Shown here one piece after another: positions 46,151 through 59,200 of a DNA stretch of 64,000 nucleotides (position 1 is its first letter; the number at the start of each line of letters is the position of its first letter). Made by a program: the position numbers and the translations under genes. This DNA is from Alnus glutinosa (Eukaryota > Streptophyta > Magnoliopsida > Fagales > Betulaceae): contig NC_084888.1 in the NCBI RefSeq assembly GCF_958979055.1, positions 30,184,804 to 30,248,803 of the forward strand, written 5' to 3'. The notes under the pieces are model-generated. The model did no database searches, was not told the DNA's origin, and was given only the letters and a program-made list of their open reading frames with translations.

Positions 46151-49100
46151 AATTTTTGTTTTCGTGTGAAGGTTTTGAGGAGCAGTTTGTGGCGTTATTG
46201 ACAACTATTGAAGCAGGTAGTCCTCAAAAGGAGCCGGGTTCTTGTTCTAATGTTGGCAACAAAGGCATTAGGGAGTTAAAAAGGTTGGAATGTTCTATTA
46301 ATTATGATTCTAAATTTGAGAATTCTAGCCATGCTTATGGAAACGTGAGGGCCTCTTCTTTTTTCAATGAAGCCTAAAATCTTATCTTGGAATGTGTGAG
46401 GATGGAATGAGGGGGACAAATGCTTAGGTGAGAAACTTAAAGATTGGAAAACTGACATTTTTTTGTTTTCAATAAACTAAGCTAGAAGTTATGTCTTAAA
46501 ATGTAGTGCGTAGTTTTTGGGTTGCCATCATGTGGATTGGTGGTGTTTGGATTCCAAAGGTGCCTTAGGAGGCATTTTGATTATGTGGGATAGGAGGGTG
46601 GTGGAAAAGATCGACGTATGTGTGGGGAGTTCACCCTGGTTGTTTCCTTGATCATTTCACTTGGGCCTTTGCGGGTGCTTATGGTCCTAATTCTGATAGG
46701 GATAGAAGATTTCTGTGGGATGAGTTGGCTGGCTTGCTCAGTTGGTGGAATTTGCCTTTGTACATTGGGGGTGATTTCAACGTCACATGTTTCCCTAGTG
46801 AGAGATCAAGAGAAACTCACTTATGCCCAGCTATGATGGAGTTTTTTTACGTTATTTTTTATCAGGGTTAGATAGACTTCCCTCTTGTTGGTGGCTCTTA
46901 TTCTTGGTCGAATAACCGAGAGTCTCTATCTTGGTCCAGGATTGACAGATTCCTTATATCTCTAGCTTGGGAAATCTAGTTTTCGGGCTTGTCCCGGAGA
47001 ATACTTCCTAGACTTTGCTTGGATCATTTTCAGATTCTCTTTGATTGTGATGACTTTCTTGGGGAAATAGGTACTTCAAATTTGAGAATATGTGGAGTTA
47101 GAGGGTTTTGTGGATAAGGTAAAACAATGGTGGGACTTTTTATCACTTCCAAGGCTCTCCAAGCTTTGTTGTGTCCAGCAAGCTCAAGGTTTTGAAAGTT
47201 GACCTATGGAGATGGAATAAGGAGATGTTTGGCGATGTAGGGAGATAGAAAAAGATCCTTTTGGAAGAGGTAGGTGCTTTTGATACCATTGAAGAAGAGA
47301 GGACTTTAGGTGATGAGAAGAGGAGGAAAGAAGAAGCAGTTAGCGAGTTAAAGATCTCATGGAGGAGGTGAGTTGGAGGCAAAAATCTAAGGCTTTGTGG
47401 TTGAGGGAAGGCAATAAGTGTACGAAGTTTTTTCATAAAGTGGACAACTCCAGCGAGGGATAGAACTCCATTGAATCCTTGTTGATTGATTGCACACTTT
47501 CTACCAATTGGGTGGTGATCAATGAGCACATTGTCCAGTTTTATAATAAACTGTATATCGAGGAATTCAGTTGGCAGCCTTTGGTGGATGGCCTTTCTTT
47601 TGATTCTATTGGTGAGATTGAGGCTAATTGGTTGGAGGGAGAATTTGAGGAAAAGGAGGTGTTGAAGGTAATGAAAGCAATGAATGGTGACAAGGCGCTG
47701 GGCTCGGACGACGACTCTATGGCATTCTTCCAAGCCTGTTGTGAAGTGTTAAAAGAAGACATTATGAAGGTTTTTGTGAATTCCATGCTAAAGGTAAGTT
47801 CGAAATGAGCCTTAATGCTACTTTTATCGCTTTCGTCCTGAAGATTCGAGGGGTTGTTGATCCTAAAGACTTTTGCCCGATTAGTCTTGTGAGTGGTATT
47901 TACAAAATTATTGCTAAGATTATAGCAAATAGGCTCAAGATGGTGTTGGAAAAGATTGTTTCAAATTCGCAGAATGCTTTTATCCGAGGTAGGCAAATAC
48001 TAGATCTCATTCTTATTGCCAATGAATGAATGCCTTGATAGTAGATTAAGATCTAGGGAGTTGGGCGCTTTTGCAAGCTAGATCTAGAAAAAGCCTATGA
48101 TCATGTTAATTGAGATTTTCTGTTATATATGCTGAGAATGTGTGGTTTTGGCGGGAAGTGGTGTTCTTGGATTGCTTATTGTATTTCCATGGTGCAGTTC
48201 TCGGTTTTGGTTAATGGCACTCCTACCAGTTTTTTTAGTAGCTCCCATGGCTTGAGACAAGGGAACCCTTTGTCCCCTCTGTTATTTGTCATTGTGATGA
48301 AGGCTTCCGCTGCTGCAATTGTGGGATTGTTACTTGGCTTTTATGTGGGGACAAAGTTTGATATATCTCATCTTTTACTTGCGAATAATACTTTGATTAT
48401 TAGTGGGGTTGATAGATCACCTTTGTCATCTGCGGTGCTTTTTTTTTATGTTTTGTGGCCGTCTCAGGCTTAAAGGTCAATTTGGCCAAGTCTGAATTGA
48501 TTTCTGTGGGTAATGTTACTGATGTGGATGGGTTGGCTGGCATTATGGGCTATGAGGTTTCTCCTTTGCCTTTGACATATCTTAGTCTTTCGTTGGGGGC
48601 CTCCTACAAGGCTAAGTTTATTTGGAACAATGTTGTCTGAGTGTCGGTGGACTAGTTGGAAAATGATGTACTTGTCTAAGGGTGGTAGGACCATCCTTAT
48701 TAAGGGTACACTTTCCAATTTACCTATGTATTTCATGTCCATCTTTCCTCTTCCTGTGAGTGTTGCTAATCATATTGAGAAGCTTCAACGTAATTTCTTA
48801 TGAGGTGAGCTAAGTGAAGAGTTCAAATCTAATTTGGTAAGCTGATCCAAGGTTTGTTCTCCGGTCTCGAAGGGAGGGCTGGTGTTTGAAACTTGCTTTT
48901 TCTTTTTCTTCTTTTTTTAATCATGCTCTCTTAAGAAAATGGCTTTGGCTCTTTGTGCATGAGAGAGATGTTTGGGAGAGAGTTGTGGTGGACTCTAAAT
49001 TTGGTAGTTTGTAGGGTGGGTGGTATTCTAATGAGCTTCCTGAGACGTATGGAGTGGGATTATGTAAGATTATTAGGAGGGGTTGAGAGTAGTTCTCCAG

Positions 49101-49610
49101 CCATATTAGATTTGAGATATGAGATGATTCCAAGGTTAGTTTCTGACATGATATGTGGTGGGGGGAGTTTGCCCTTAAGGAAGCCTTTCTAGTTTTATAA
49201 GGCATTGCTTGTGCAAATGATGCTTTAGTTGTGAATTATTTGGAGATTTCGGATGGCTCCAATAAATGGAATGTTTGTTAGAGCGGCTCATGACCGGAAG
49301 GTGGATGTCTTTGCCTCGTTCTTCAGGGGGTTGTATTTAGCTAGAGTGAGATGAGTCAGTGAAGACAAGCTTTGGTGGGCTCCCTCCAAAAGAGGTTTGT
49401 TTGCTATTAGATTCTACTACAATGTCTTGGTTTGCAATGATAGCTCTCATTTTCCATGGAAGGGTATTTGACAAACTAAGGATCCTTTCAGGATAGCCTT
49501 TTTTTTTTTTTTTCGCTTGGTCGGCGGTCTTAGACAAGATCCTTACCATGGACAATCTGAGGAAACGATATGTCATCGTGGTTGATAGGTGTTGTACGTG
49601 TAAAAAGAAT
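46150..49610 (+). mobile_element. degenerate L1-type LINE with endonuclease, reverse transcriptase and zinc-binding domains
   Basis: Recognised in order: a linker (46156-46374), the endonuclease start near 46372 (KPKILSWNV), endonuclease parts to about 47000 (GGDFNVTCF), the RT linker and start (47190-47805; GDKALGSDD), RT motifs (47805-48640; NSQNAFIRGRQILDLILIANE, SHGLRQGNPLSPLLF) and the C-terminal zinc-binding part (49545-49600; [13 protein letters not shown]). Many frameshifts and stops break it. The usual FADD catalytic motif of the RT reads LANN here, so it lost activity long ago. No poly(A) tail or target duplication was found. It is from the same family as the fragment at 195-830. 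Confidence 0.85.
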
Positions 49611-51318
49611 TGAGAGTCCGTGGACTACCTTCTTCTCCCTTTATTTTAGTATATGTTTTAACTTGTAATTGATTTACAGTTTGCCATCTGCATCTATCTC
49701 TTTTAGAGAAGAACTGCAAAAATCCAATCTGATATTTTATGCCACGTTTTCTTATTGTCAGCTTCGATTCGGTGTCCCGCAGCCATACAAATTTCACAAG
49801 AAAAAGGAAGTGGACCTTGCCGGGGACCTCTGGCGATTTGTGCCCAAAGGCAATCAAACGAAAAGGACATCTAGCTTCCCATTGCATGGGTTGTTAAATT
49901 GGGATGCGTTACTTGTATAATGAAATGTGTGTATAATTTTTACGCTAGGAAAATGTTGGATTTACAATACCACCACAATAATTACACAACAGCCCCTCAC
50001 ATGGGGGTAGGGCCCAGTGTGTAGGGCTCACTCTTATGTGAGGAGCTGTTGTACAATTGTTGTACCGGTGAAGTGTAAGAATCAAACCTTTTTACACAAA
50101 TAAGATATATTGGTAGGATTTATATATGGTGGGACCGAAAGTACACAACTTTTACACAATCAAGATATATTGGTGGGACCTATGCATGTGGATCCCATCA
50201 ATGTGTCTTCTTAGTTGTGTAAAAGATGTGCATTTTTTATTGTGCAAAAATTATTTTCTTTTTAAATTATAGTAAATTATAGTGAAAAAATAGGACAGAA
50301 ATTTCTTACAAGTACATATATCACTATTAGAGCATTTTTAATGGGTTAGCTATTTGCAATTTAAGTTAAAGTAGCTAAACAAAAAGTTAAAAACACACTC
50401 AATTGGATTATTTAAACGAAAGCTTGGATAAATTTTTCTTAGATATGTGAACAGTAGATATATCTTTTTTTTTTTTTTTTTTAATTGTCTATCTCACGCA
50501 TATTACGACAGATGCAAACCAAAAATGGAGAATAAATAGCTCTTAAACCCTGTTCAAAAAAAAAAAAAATAGCTCTTAAACCGAATCCGCTTTCCAATTC
50601 CATGACAAACTACTTGAAAGCCACCAATCGATTTTTTTTTTTTTTTTTTTTCTCTATTTTACAACATTGTATATTTATCTTTCTTGTTATTTTTGTTTTA
50701 TGGCAATTATAAATGCAGCTAAAGATATGTACAGTTAATTTTAGTTTATAGTATTTCTTACTGCTTTGCAAATACTTATTATTGGCAAATACAAACTGTT
50801 AAAAATATAATAATTAGAAAAATGACCGTTAAAAATTATTGTATTAGAAAAATGATAGATTTAACAAAACAACTGTTGAAAAAATGACTGTTAGAAAAAT
50901 GGCCGTTTGAGAAAAAATGCCCGCTGAGAAATATGACCAAATATAACTGTTTGAAAAAAAAGGACAGTAAAAAAATATGATAATTAAAAAAGTAATAATA
51001 AAGATAGCATATCTAGATAACATAGAGTTAATAATAAATAATTGGATGTATGGTGCCTCTTAGAAATTAGTTTGTATGAAATTTTTTGCAAATCAATTTA
51101 TAGGAAATTTCTGTCCGAAAGAATATACTTACAAAAATTTTATGTAGGAAATTTTTTCCATTTTTTTTTTTTTTTTTTTTTTTTTTTGCTTTTTAGTTTT
51201 ATACCCCTCAAGCTTGCTACAGAGAATAAATTAGAGACTCTCCTCATCTCAAAATATTGATGCTGAAATAGCTTTTAATTTAGTGACATTTAACATAAAA
51301 AATCGTTGCATGATGCAT
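49611..51318. other. intergenic DNA with foldback and short tandem repeats
   Basis: A foldback of about 130 bp at 49955-50090 has arms CAACAGCCCCTCACAT and ATGTGAGGAGCTGTTG. A segment of about 60 bp (TTTACACAA to AAGATATATTGGTRGGA) is repeated at 50092 and 50150. From about 50815 to 50990 a degenerate unit of about 20 bp (GTTAGAAAAATGACC) repeats. An 83-codon frame at 49669-49920 matches nothing I know. Confidence 0.45.
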
Positions 51319-52060
51319 ATGTAAGCTTAATTCGGAAAACCCTACTCTACGGCTGCGCAGCCCTCTTTGTCTTTCACTCAGGTAAGGAAGAGCATTGGGT
51401 AGAGTTTCTTCATTGTGCAATGGCCCCTAAAGGTGATGTTACGAAAAAGGCTGATCCAAAGGCTCAGGCCTTGAAGGCTGCCAAGGCTGTGAAATCAGGT
51501 CCAGTCTTCAAGAAGAAAGCTAAGAAGATCAGGACATCAGTCACATTCCATCGACCAAGGACATTAAAGAAGGACAGGAACCCCAAATATCCTCGCATCA
51601 GTGCTACACCAAGAAACAAGTTGGACCATTACCAGATTCTCAAGTATCCACTGACTACTGAGTCTGCAATGAAAAAGATCGAGGACAACAACACCCTCGT
51701 TTTCATTGTTGACATCCGTGCTGACAAGAAAAAGGTCAAAGATGCTGTGAAGAAGATGTATGACATTCAGGCCAAGAAAGTGAACACTTTGATCAGGCCT
51801 GATGAAACTAAGAAGGCATACGTTAGGTTGACACCAGACTATGATGCCTTGGACGTGGCAAACAAGATTGGTATCATCTAAGATCTAATTTTTTATCCGT
51901 TTGTTTGGAGGAAAGTGATTCTGCTCTTGTTTTGACAGTTTTGTTAGTAATGAGACATTGTGTTAGGACTCCAATATTTGTACTGGGGAACTATATTTTC
52001 TATACTATTGCGATTGTATGCCAAAAAAAAATAAAATAAAATAAAATGTAAGCTTAATTC
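51319..52060 (+). mobile_element. processed RPL23A retrocopy with target duplication
   Basis: The 15-bp direct repeat ATGTAAGCTTAATTC lies at 51319-51333 and 52046-52060. Between them are a leader with AAACCCTA, the uninterrupted RPL23A coding region, a 3' UTR and an A-rich tail (AAAAATAAAATAAAATAAA). This is the signature of an mRNA copied and inserted by LINE machinery. The leader seems near full length, beginning directly after the left duplication. Confidence 0.88.
51420..51881 (+). CDS. RPL23A: 60S ribosomal protein L23A (uL23), intronless copy
   Basis: 153 residues, the family length, with a Lys/Ala-rich N-terminus ([12 protein letters not shown]) and a conserved core ([37 protein letters not shown], the RNA-binding tail ending [12 protein letters not shown]). 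The protein sits at the exit of the ribosome tunnel and serves as docking site for signal recognition particle and nascent-chain factors. Known plant RPL23A genes have introns, whereas this one has none and lies inside a retrocopy. The frame is intact with no visible damage, so it is either recent or under selection. The annotated start is the family start; the frame is open further upstream. Whether it is expressed cannot be told from sequence. Confidence 0.88.
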   Translation: MAPKGDVTKKADPKAQALKAAKAVKSGPVFKKKAKKIRTSVTFHRPRTLKKDRNPKYPRISATPRNKLDHYQILKYPLTTESAMKKIEDNNTLVFIVDIRADKKKVKDAVKKMYDIQAKKVNTLIRPDETKKAYVRLTPDYDALDVANKIGII

Positions 52061-52109
52061 AACCAGAACAAAAAGAATCATATTACTCTCATATAAAATT
52101 AGTGCCGGA

Positions 52110-52870
52110 ATGGAAATAGGAGGAAATAGCTATGGATTTCGTAATGGTTTTGCCCAGGGTACCGTCGAGAGATGATGCTATTAGGTAGTGGTTGGCGGGT
52201 TGACAACGACTTCTCACTTCATTTCGATGAAAGTGAAGGATCCTATGGGCAAGCTAGTGAGACTGTACGTGCAGAACATAGTGCGATTGCACAGAATGTT
52301 GATAGTCATTATATCGGATCATGACTCTCGGTTCACTTCGAGATTCTAGTAGTCTGTAGCAGGAGATGGGGACACAATTGAGATTTAGTATGGCTTTTTA
52401 TCCACATACAGACGGACAGTCCGAGTGGACTCAAGTCACTCAATATTGGAAGACATGCTTTGGGCATGCGTATTGGACTTAAAGGGCAATTGGATTCAGT
52501 ACCTGCTACTAATCAAGTTTGTGTATAACAACAATGTTAGTTGCTGCTTTAATAGAGTAATGTTGGCGAGAGACGGCTTTTGGGACCCAAGATAATTCAA
52601 GACACCAAGGAAAAAATGGCACTCGTTTAGTAAAGAATGACAACAACACAGAATAGGACGAAGAGCTATGTTGACAACTGTACGTAGGTGAAAGTTGGAA
52701 TTTGAAGTAGGGGACAAAGTGTTCTTGAATATTTCCATACGAAAGGTGTGATGAGGTTCGGAAAGAATAAGAAGGTTGGCAAGTTGGCTTATCCGGTTGC
52801 CCCTACCGCCAAACCTAACTGGTATGCATGACGTCTTCCATGTCTCGATGTTGAGAAAGTAGATCGCGGA
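52110..52870 (+). mobile_element. Ty3/gypsy integrase remnant (fossil)
   Basis: The translation shows integrase-core traces of chromodomain-type Ty3/gypsy elements (MDFVMVLPRVPS, then ISDHDSRFTSRF, later FEVGDKVFLNIS). Only the 3' part of pol is recognisable, no LTR is seen, and the copy is heavily decayed with several breaks. It is the oldest of the three stacked LTR-type elements and was later interrupted by the element at 52878. Confidence 0.72.
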
Positions 52871-52877
52871 TCCAGAT

Positions 52878-53398
52878 TGTTAAGGAATTTCCCGCCATTA
52901 ATTAAAATGATAGAGAGATGAGCTGGTGTCTGTAGCTAAGAGAGGAGCTGTTTGAAATGAAGTGGGAGATTCTCCCTAATTAATATTTTTGTCTTATTAA
53001 TCGATGATTGCCCGCCGCCGATCAGAGAAAGTAGGGACGATTCGGTATAAGCGCCTGGGTTTATGGGCTCAAATTAATGAAGGAAAAGAAAAGCATATTC
53101 GAGTAATAAATGTTGACGTGAAGGACATTTAAGGAGAGCAGACATATAAAAGGTTTGGACTGATAAAAAAGAGAGGTATCTTCTTCTAAAACACACACGA
53201 ATTTCTTCTTGCTAAAGAGATTTTTTACACCCATTCTAACTTGATCGTCGGAGGAGGCGTTGCCGGGACACCCCGACGACCCCTTTTGTTTTGCAGACAA
53301 CTTGAAGAACACTCATTTGAATTTCGTCAACCTTGGGAGCTTTGGTACACGGTGTCGTCCGGGATTCCAAGTCGTCAGCTCCAGAAAATTTGTTAACA
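52878..53398 (+). repeat. 5' LTR of the Tat/Ogre-like element
   Basis: 521 bp, bounded by TGTTAA and TTAACA. Its 3' portion contains CTTGATCGTCGGAGGAGG and CCGGGACACCCCGACG, a U5 pattern common in this lineage. Its partner is outside the window. Confidence 0.75.
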
Positions 53399-54708
53399 CT
53401 TTGGCACCGTCTGTGGGAACGACGTGGTCACGTGTTCCTGTGAATAGTACGCGGTTAACTCGAAGAAGCATGGCTGAAGAAAATGTGCACAAGGGACCAG
53501 GGACTTCACATGACCCCCAGGCTGAGATAGCCCGCTTAAATGAGAAAGTGGCGCAACTCGAAAGGGAGCTGCAGGAGCGAGATCGAACGGAGCGGCCGAA
53601 AGTTCAAGAAGACCTGCCACAGGGTGATCAGGTGAATCTTGAGGGTGAAGATGGGCGTTCGGAAGAGGTGGTTGGAGGTGAGGACGAGTCTGACAGTGAT
53701 GCCGAACTTGTTGACCTCATGGGGAAGAATAAGAAGGTGAAAAAGGAGTGGGCTCGAAAACTGACTAAATTGGAGCGACAGTGTGATTACTTGATGGGAT
53801 CCACGCAATCGGGAGCTAAGGGGAAAGCTCTGTTGACTGACAGCTTGTTTTCTACCACAGTGTCCCCCTTCACTGATCGTATAATGTCATGCCAACTCCC
53901 AAGTAAGTTTAAAATGCCCGAAATACCCGTATATACAGGATTGGGGGACCCTATTGAACATTTGGCCAGTTTCCGTGCGCACGTGGTGCTGCATGCCACT
54001 CCGGACGAGGTTGCGTGCCGAGCTTTTCCCCTTACTTTGGCAGGGGGAGCTCGAGAATGGTTCAGAACTTTGCCTCCTCGTTCGGTCTCGAGTTTTGAAG
54101 GCCTCGCCAGGAAGTTTGCGTCTCAGTTTATGGCAGGCGTTGTCCGGAAAAAGCCTGCTCAACAATTGATGACCATTAAGCAAGGCCCCCAGGAGTCATT
54201 GAGAAGTTACTTGCTCCGCTTCAACCAGGAAAGGTTGGCCGTGGAGACTCAGAATGAGCAATTTATCCACTGTGCCATTTATCAAGGGATCAAGAAGGAT
54301 GGTGCCCTCATGGCGGACTTAGCAAGAAGACCGGCAGACAGTTTGCAGGAATTTTATGATCGGGCGGAAGAGTTCGTGAACCAGGAAGAAACCCTCCGTG
54401 CGTTCCGAGGGGCCGAGGGCCCAGGAAAGGAAAACCCGGTGCCGGACAGGAGATCAAAGTCGAGGGCGGCCCCGATAGGAAGGGAGGTTGCAGAGCGCGG
54501 ACCCGCTAGGAGAGTTGAAGGTTATCACTGGACGCCTGTGAATGCTCCGGTGAAGGAGATTCTCATGGAAATCAGAAAGGACCCGAGTTACAGGGATCCC
54601 TCACCAATAAAGGGCCATCCGCCTCCGCACAACCGGCATAAATACTGCCACTACCATGGCTCTTTTGGTCACTATACAGACAATTGCATTTCTCTGAAAG
54701 AGGTGATC
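52878..54708 (+). mobile_element. Tat/Ogre-like Ty3/gypsy element, 5' part (fossil)
   Basis: A 5' LTR (52878-53398) starts TGTTAAGG and ends GTTAACA, so its ends are inverted copies of TGTTAA. Two bases later comes a primer-binding-type sequence starting TTGGCACCGTCTGTGGGAA. A gag region follows (about 53.47-54.71 kb) with a coiled-coil start, the retrotransposon gag core (around WFRTLPPRSVSSFEGLARKF) and a C/H-rich end. The element is interrupted at 54709 by the Athila-like copy; the remainder must lie beyond the window. The visible part of gag looks open. Confidence 0.82.
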
Positions 54709-56271
54709 TGATAAGCGTTGAATGTTACACATTCAAGCCCCTTAACTTATATATGTTAATTCCTTAGCATTGTTATTTGTTTGATTTTGTGTTGTTTTAT
54801 TGTTTTCAGGTTTTAAATAAAGATGCAATTAATTCCATGCTTTTTGGGCTTAAAGTACACTTAGAGAAGACCTAGAAGATATGTTTAAGCTTAACCAATC
54901 ATAATAGAATACCTATATGATGTGGTTAAGTTTAATCAAATCAAGTGAAGGATTAAATTGGAATTTCTCTACTAAGAGTCAAAAATCGGATTGGATTCAA
55001 ATTTGGATTCTGCATATGTCTCAGTGTTTGAATCATAACTTTTGCGTCAGATATCGGATTGTAATACAATTGGTGGCGTTCGAAACCTAATAAAAATTCC
55101 AACAAATATGTCAGAAATAGCTTTTCCTAAATTCGGACGTTTACTATATCAAAATCGCCTCGCAATAAAGGACCACAATTCTGGCCGAATTTGGAATCTT
55201 TTTCCTACTTGGATTGAAGTTTCAATCTCCTACTTGGACAAGAAGACTCAAGAGACGATTTTTCTGGAATTGCAAGAGCTTCTAGGCCTCAAAACATTGA
55301 AAAAAGACACGGCTTCCTAGAGAAAATTCAGAGAAAAACTTCTTGAAGGCTTGCAGAGTTGAAGAGAAGTAATCATGGCAAGAGGCCATTGCAGCAACTT
55401 CATGAGCGGCTAAAAACCTTTGTAGGGTATTGATGTAGCCCTATCCAAGCACAATGGTTTGATTGTATTTTAATTTAGAGAATTTTAGTTTATGCATGTT
55501 GGTTGTATAATTATGAGAATTGCTACAATTTGATATTGTTCTTCATCTTTTAATGCAATTGTTCTTCAATTTATAATCAATATTGATAGAATTCTTCTCT
55601 TGTCTTAGAAAGCTTTTTACCTTTATTGAACTCAAATCATTCTTATTTTCTGTGATTATGAGAATGATGATTATACAACGGGTTTAATTGACATATGATC
55701 AAGAGGATTAGATAGGCCATGCCTAGGGAAGACGAATCGTACTACACCCTAGTTTAGTGTAATTTAGGTAGACGATTCGTGCCAACCGAAGATGGGTTAT
55801 ACTTTTTCATTGATTGTATGTATCCTATTAAAGACGTAGCTAATCCATGCCTAGGGAAGACGGGTCGTACCGCATCTTAGTGGTTAGGTGGACGGTCCGT
55901 GCCAACCGAAGATGGATTATACTTATGCTTTAATATGGTAATTTCTTGTTTATTTATAGCATGCATAGAATGAATTTCTCTAATTAAATATGATTAACCA
56001 TTGATGTGCGAATAGCGGTGAAGTCAATACTCTACTCTTTTTCTCTCTCTTATATTTCAATTCTCTTTTACGTTTATTTTTATGCACTTTAGTTAATTAC
56101 AAATTCAACAATCTTTTCATTAGTTATTTTTAATCTTCATAAACTTGATAGCAATACCCCTGTAGTCCTTGAGGTTCGACACCCTCTCTATAGCCTTATC
56201 CTACAAGGATTCGTCCTATTGCGAGTGGTTATTTATTATTGATATATTTTGGTAAACAAAATACCACATCA
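54709..56271 (+). repeat. 5' LTR of the Athila-like element
   Basis: 1563 bp, starting TGATAAGCG and ending CACATCA. It contains two copies of an about 120-bp unit around 55700-55800 and 55830-55920 (GGGAAGACGAATCGTAC / GGGAAGACGGGTCGTAC, then GTGCCAACCGAAGATGG). The first 552 bp can be compared with the partner at 63449. Confidence 0.9.
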
Positions 56272-56276
56272 ATTTT

Positions 56277-56294
56277 TGGCGCCGTTGCCGGGGA
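56277..56294 (+). other. primer binding site (tRNA-Asp type) of the Athila-like element
   Basis: TGGCGCCGTTGCCGGGGA matches the 3' end of plant tRNA-Asp, the primer used by Athila-type elements. It starts five bases after the LTR end. Confidence 0.88.
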
Positions 56295-59200
56295 CTACAA
56301 ACGGTTGTGTTATTAAGTTTTAAAGATTAAATCTAGCTTCATTATTTTCTATTTCTTTTTATTTTTATTTTTACTATTGATTTGTGTTTCTAATTTTGCT
56401 TTTAGTTTTTCTTTTCCTTTTCCCTCTCAGTTTTCCTCGCTGACCGCCATCATCATCTACAGCAGCTAAATTCCAGCATTCCTACGGGCCGGTTGTGAGC
56501 TTTTTATTTTGTTTTGTTGTATGCTGGGTCGTCGTTCTTTATCATTGCCTTTAATTTCTTGCGACCCTGACATTGAACGCACTCTTAGACAACTTAGATC
56601 CGAAAGGAACTCTAATTTGCTAGGAAAACGCACCACTGAGACTATGGGTGACGATAACCCTATGGCTTTGAGAGATCATTATCTCCCTACCACATACACT
56701 TCTCCCACATGTCTCAGGTTGCCGGATGTTACAGCAGCCCACTATGAGATTAAGCCTAGTACTATACAGAGTTTACCATCTTTTCTAGGACTTAGTACTG
56801 AAAATCCTTACGATTTCCTCGGTGAATTCTTAGCAATTTGTTCTACCATTAAATTGAGCGGGTTCACTGAGGACGCTCTAAGGATGCGTCTCTTTCCCTT
56901 CTCCCTCAAGGAAAGAGCCAAACATTGGTTTCATTCCTTAGCACCAAACTCCATTACTTCTTGGGCTCAATTGCAACAAGAATTTCTAAAGAAGTATTTT
57001 CCCATAGGAAAGACCAATGATATTAGGAGAGCTATCACTAGTATCTCCCAATATGAGGGAGAACAACTGTATGAGACCTGGGAAAGACTCAAGGACCTAC
57101 TTAGATCATGCCCACACCACGCTGTCCCGAAGTGGCAGCTAGTGCAAAGCTTCTATGAAGGCTTGACTGAGCCTAATAGACAAATGGTAGATGCATCTTG
57201 TGGGGGAACATTTATGATGAAAAGTGAGGACGAAGCATGGACATTGTTTGAAAACTTGAGTAATAATTCCACTCAGCATGCATCCACTAGACGTAGAGCA
57301 CCTGCACCTAAAGCACCAAAGACCGAAGGTCTTTTTGAAATAGGACATTCTTCAGATGTAGCTACCCAAGTAGTTGATGCTATCACTAGGAAATTAGATC
57401 AAATGATGGTTGCTGGTTTTGCTCCTAATTCTACTCACATGCACACACAGCACACACCATGCTCATTTTGTTCTAATCCTATGCATCATACAAATGATTG
57501 TCCTACTGCTGGAAAGTTTTATGATGATTTAACTGAGCAGGTCAATGCAGCTTTTTCACATCCGGGTAATGATCCATACTCCAATACTTATAACCCAGGG
57601 TGGAGAAATCATCCCAATTTCTCATGGAAGGCTCAAGCTTCAAGTAACTCAGTCCCAGGGGTGCATAATCAAGCTCAATCTAACAGGCAACCCTACCAAT
57701 CTTCTTCCACATACCGCCCTTCACAACAGCAATCTCAGGCCACACCATCTTCTCAGTCAGATTCTGGCATTCAGGCTCAGATGTTGAAACTTCTAGGCGA
57801 GATCAATCAGAAGGTGGACTCTTAGAATCAGATAGTGAACTCTCACTCTCAATCCATCGCCAAGTTAGAGGCTCAAATGGGACAGATGGCTAATACCCTC
57901 AACAAGAGAGAAGAGGGGACACTTCCAAGTCAGCCGGTGGCCAACCCGAAAGGACATTACATGGTAGAAGGCAATACTTCACATCACCAACAAGTTCAAG
58001 CCATCACCACATTGCGTAGTGGAAGAAGGGTCGACAATTATGTGCAAGAAAAGGTGGATGAGCAAACTGAGATCCCACAGAATCTGCAGAAGGACAAGGG
58101 TAAGCAAGTAAACATTGAGGCCTCTTCTTCATCAGCTCCCACTCTTGAGATACCATATGAGCCTCAGGTTCCATTCCCGGAACGTCTCAAGGCACCTTCT
58201 CACTTTGGGAAACAAGGAGAGAAAATACAAGATATGATGGAGGTATTCAAACAGGTAAAAATCAACCTTCCACTCCTTGATGCCATCAAGCAAGTACCTG
58301 CCTATGCAAAATTCCTCAAGGACTTGTGTACTCAGAAAAGGAAAAGTAGAAATCATATTCCCAAGAAAGTACTTCTTACTGAGCATGTGAGTTCCCTAAT
58401 TCAACACAACACTCCTCCGAAGTTCAAGGATCCTGGATCCCCTACAATTTCATGTATCATCGGACAGAGTGAGGTTGATAAAGCACTCCTAGATCTAGGA
58501 GCTGGTGTGAATTTACTTCCCTATTCAGTGTATCAGCAACTTGGCCTAGGGGAACTGAAGCCCACCACAGTAATTCTACAGTTGGCTGATCGGTCTATTA
58601 AGAAACCAAGAGGGGTAATAGAAGATGTCATCATCAAAGTAGATAAGTTTTTCTTCCCAGTGGACTTCATCGTACTTGACACTGAGCCCGTTCCCAATCC
58701 TGAGAAGCTGATCCCGGTCATCCTTGGGCGCCCTTTCTTAGCCACGGCCAATGCATGCATCAACTGTCGTACAGGAGTCATGGAGATCTCCTTTGGTAAT
58801 ATGAAGGTCAGGTTAAATATCTTCACTGCATTCCAGCATGCACCTGATCAGAATGAGTGTTTCTTTGTGGACAACATTGAAGAATATGTAGAAGATTCAC
58901 TCCCCATTATTTTGGCAAAGGATCCTTTGGAAGACTGCCTAACTCACTTTGGCTCTAAAGACTTCAACACCAATCAATACATTGATGAGGTAAATGCCTT
59001 GCTAGAGACAACTGCCAGTGCAGATTTTTATCCATGGAGACTACCCAAGGAGCCCCTACCTCCAACTTCAAGCACTCCTCCCGTTCCTTCCCTTGAGTCT
59101 CCACCGAAGCTTGAATTGAAGCCACTGCCAGACAAGCTCAAGTATGCCTTCCTCGGCTCTAATGATACCTTGCCGGTCATCATTGCTTCAGATCTACAAA

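Noticed and set aside
49669-49920. Open frame of 83 codons and overlapping antisense frame
   Set aside because: No recognisable motif, no promoter or splice support, and it lies next to a dead LINE.
55042-55320. Open frame of 92 codons within the Athila-like 5' LTR
   Set aside because: It is part of the LTR and recurs in the 3' LTR; no known protein.
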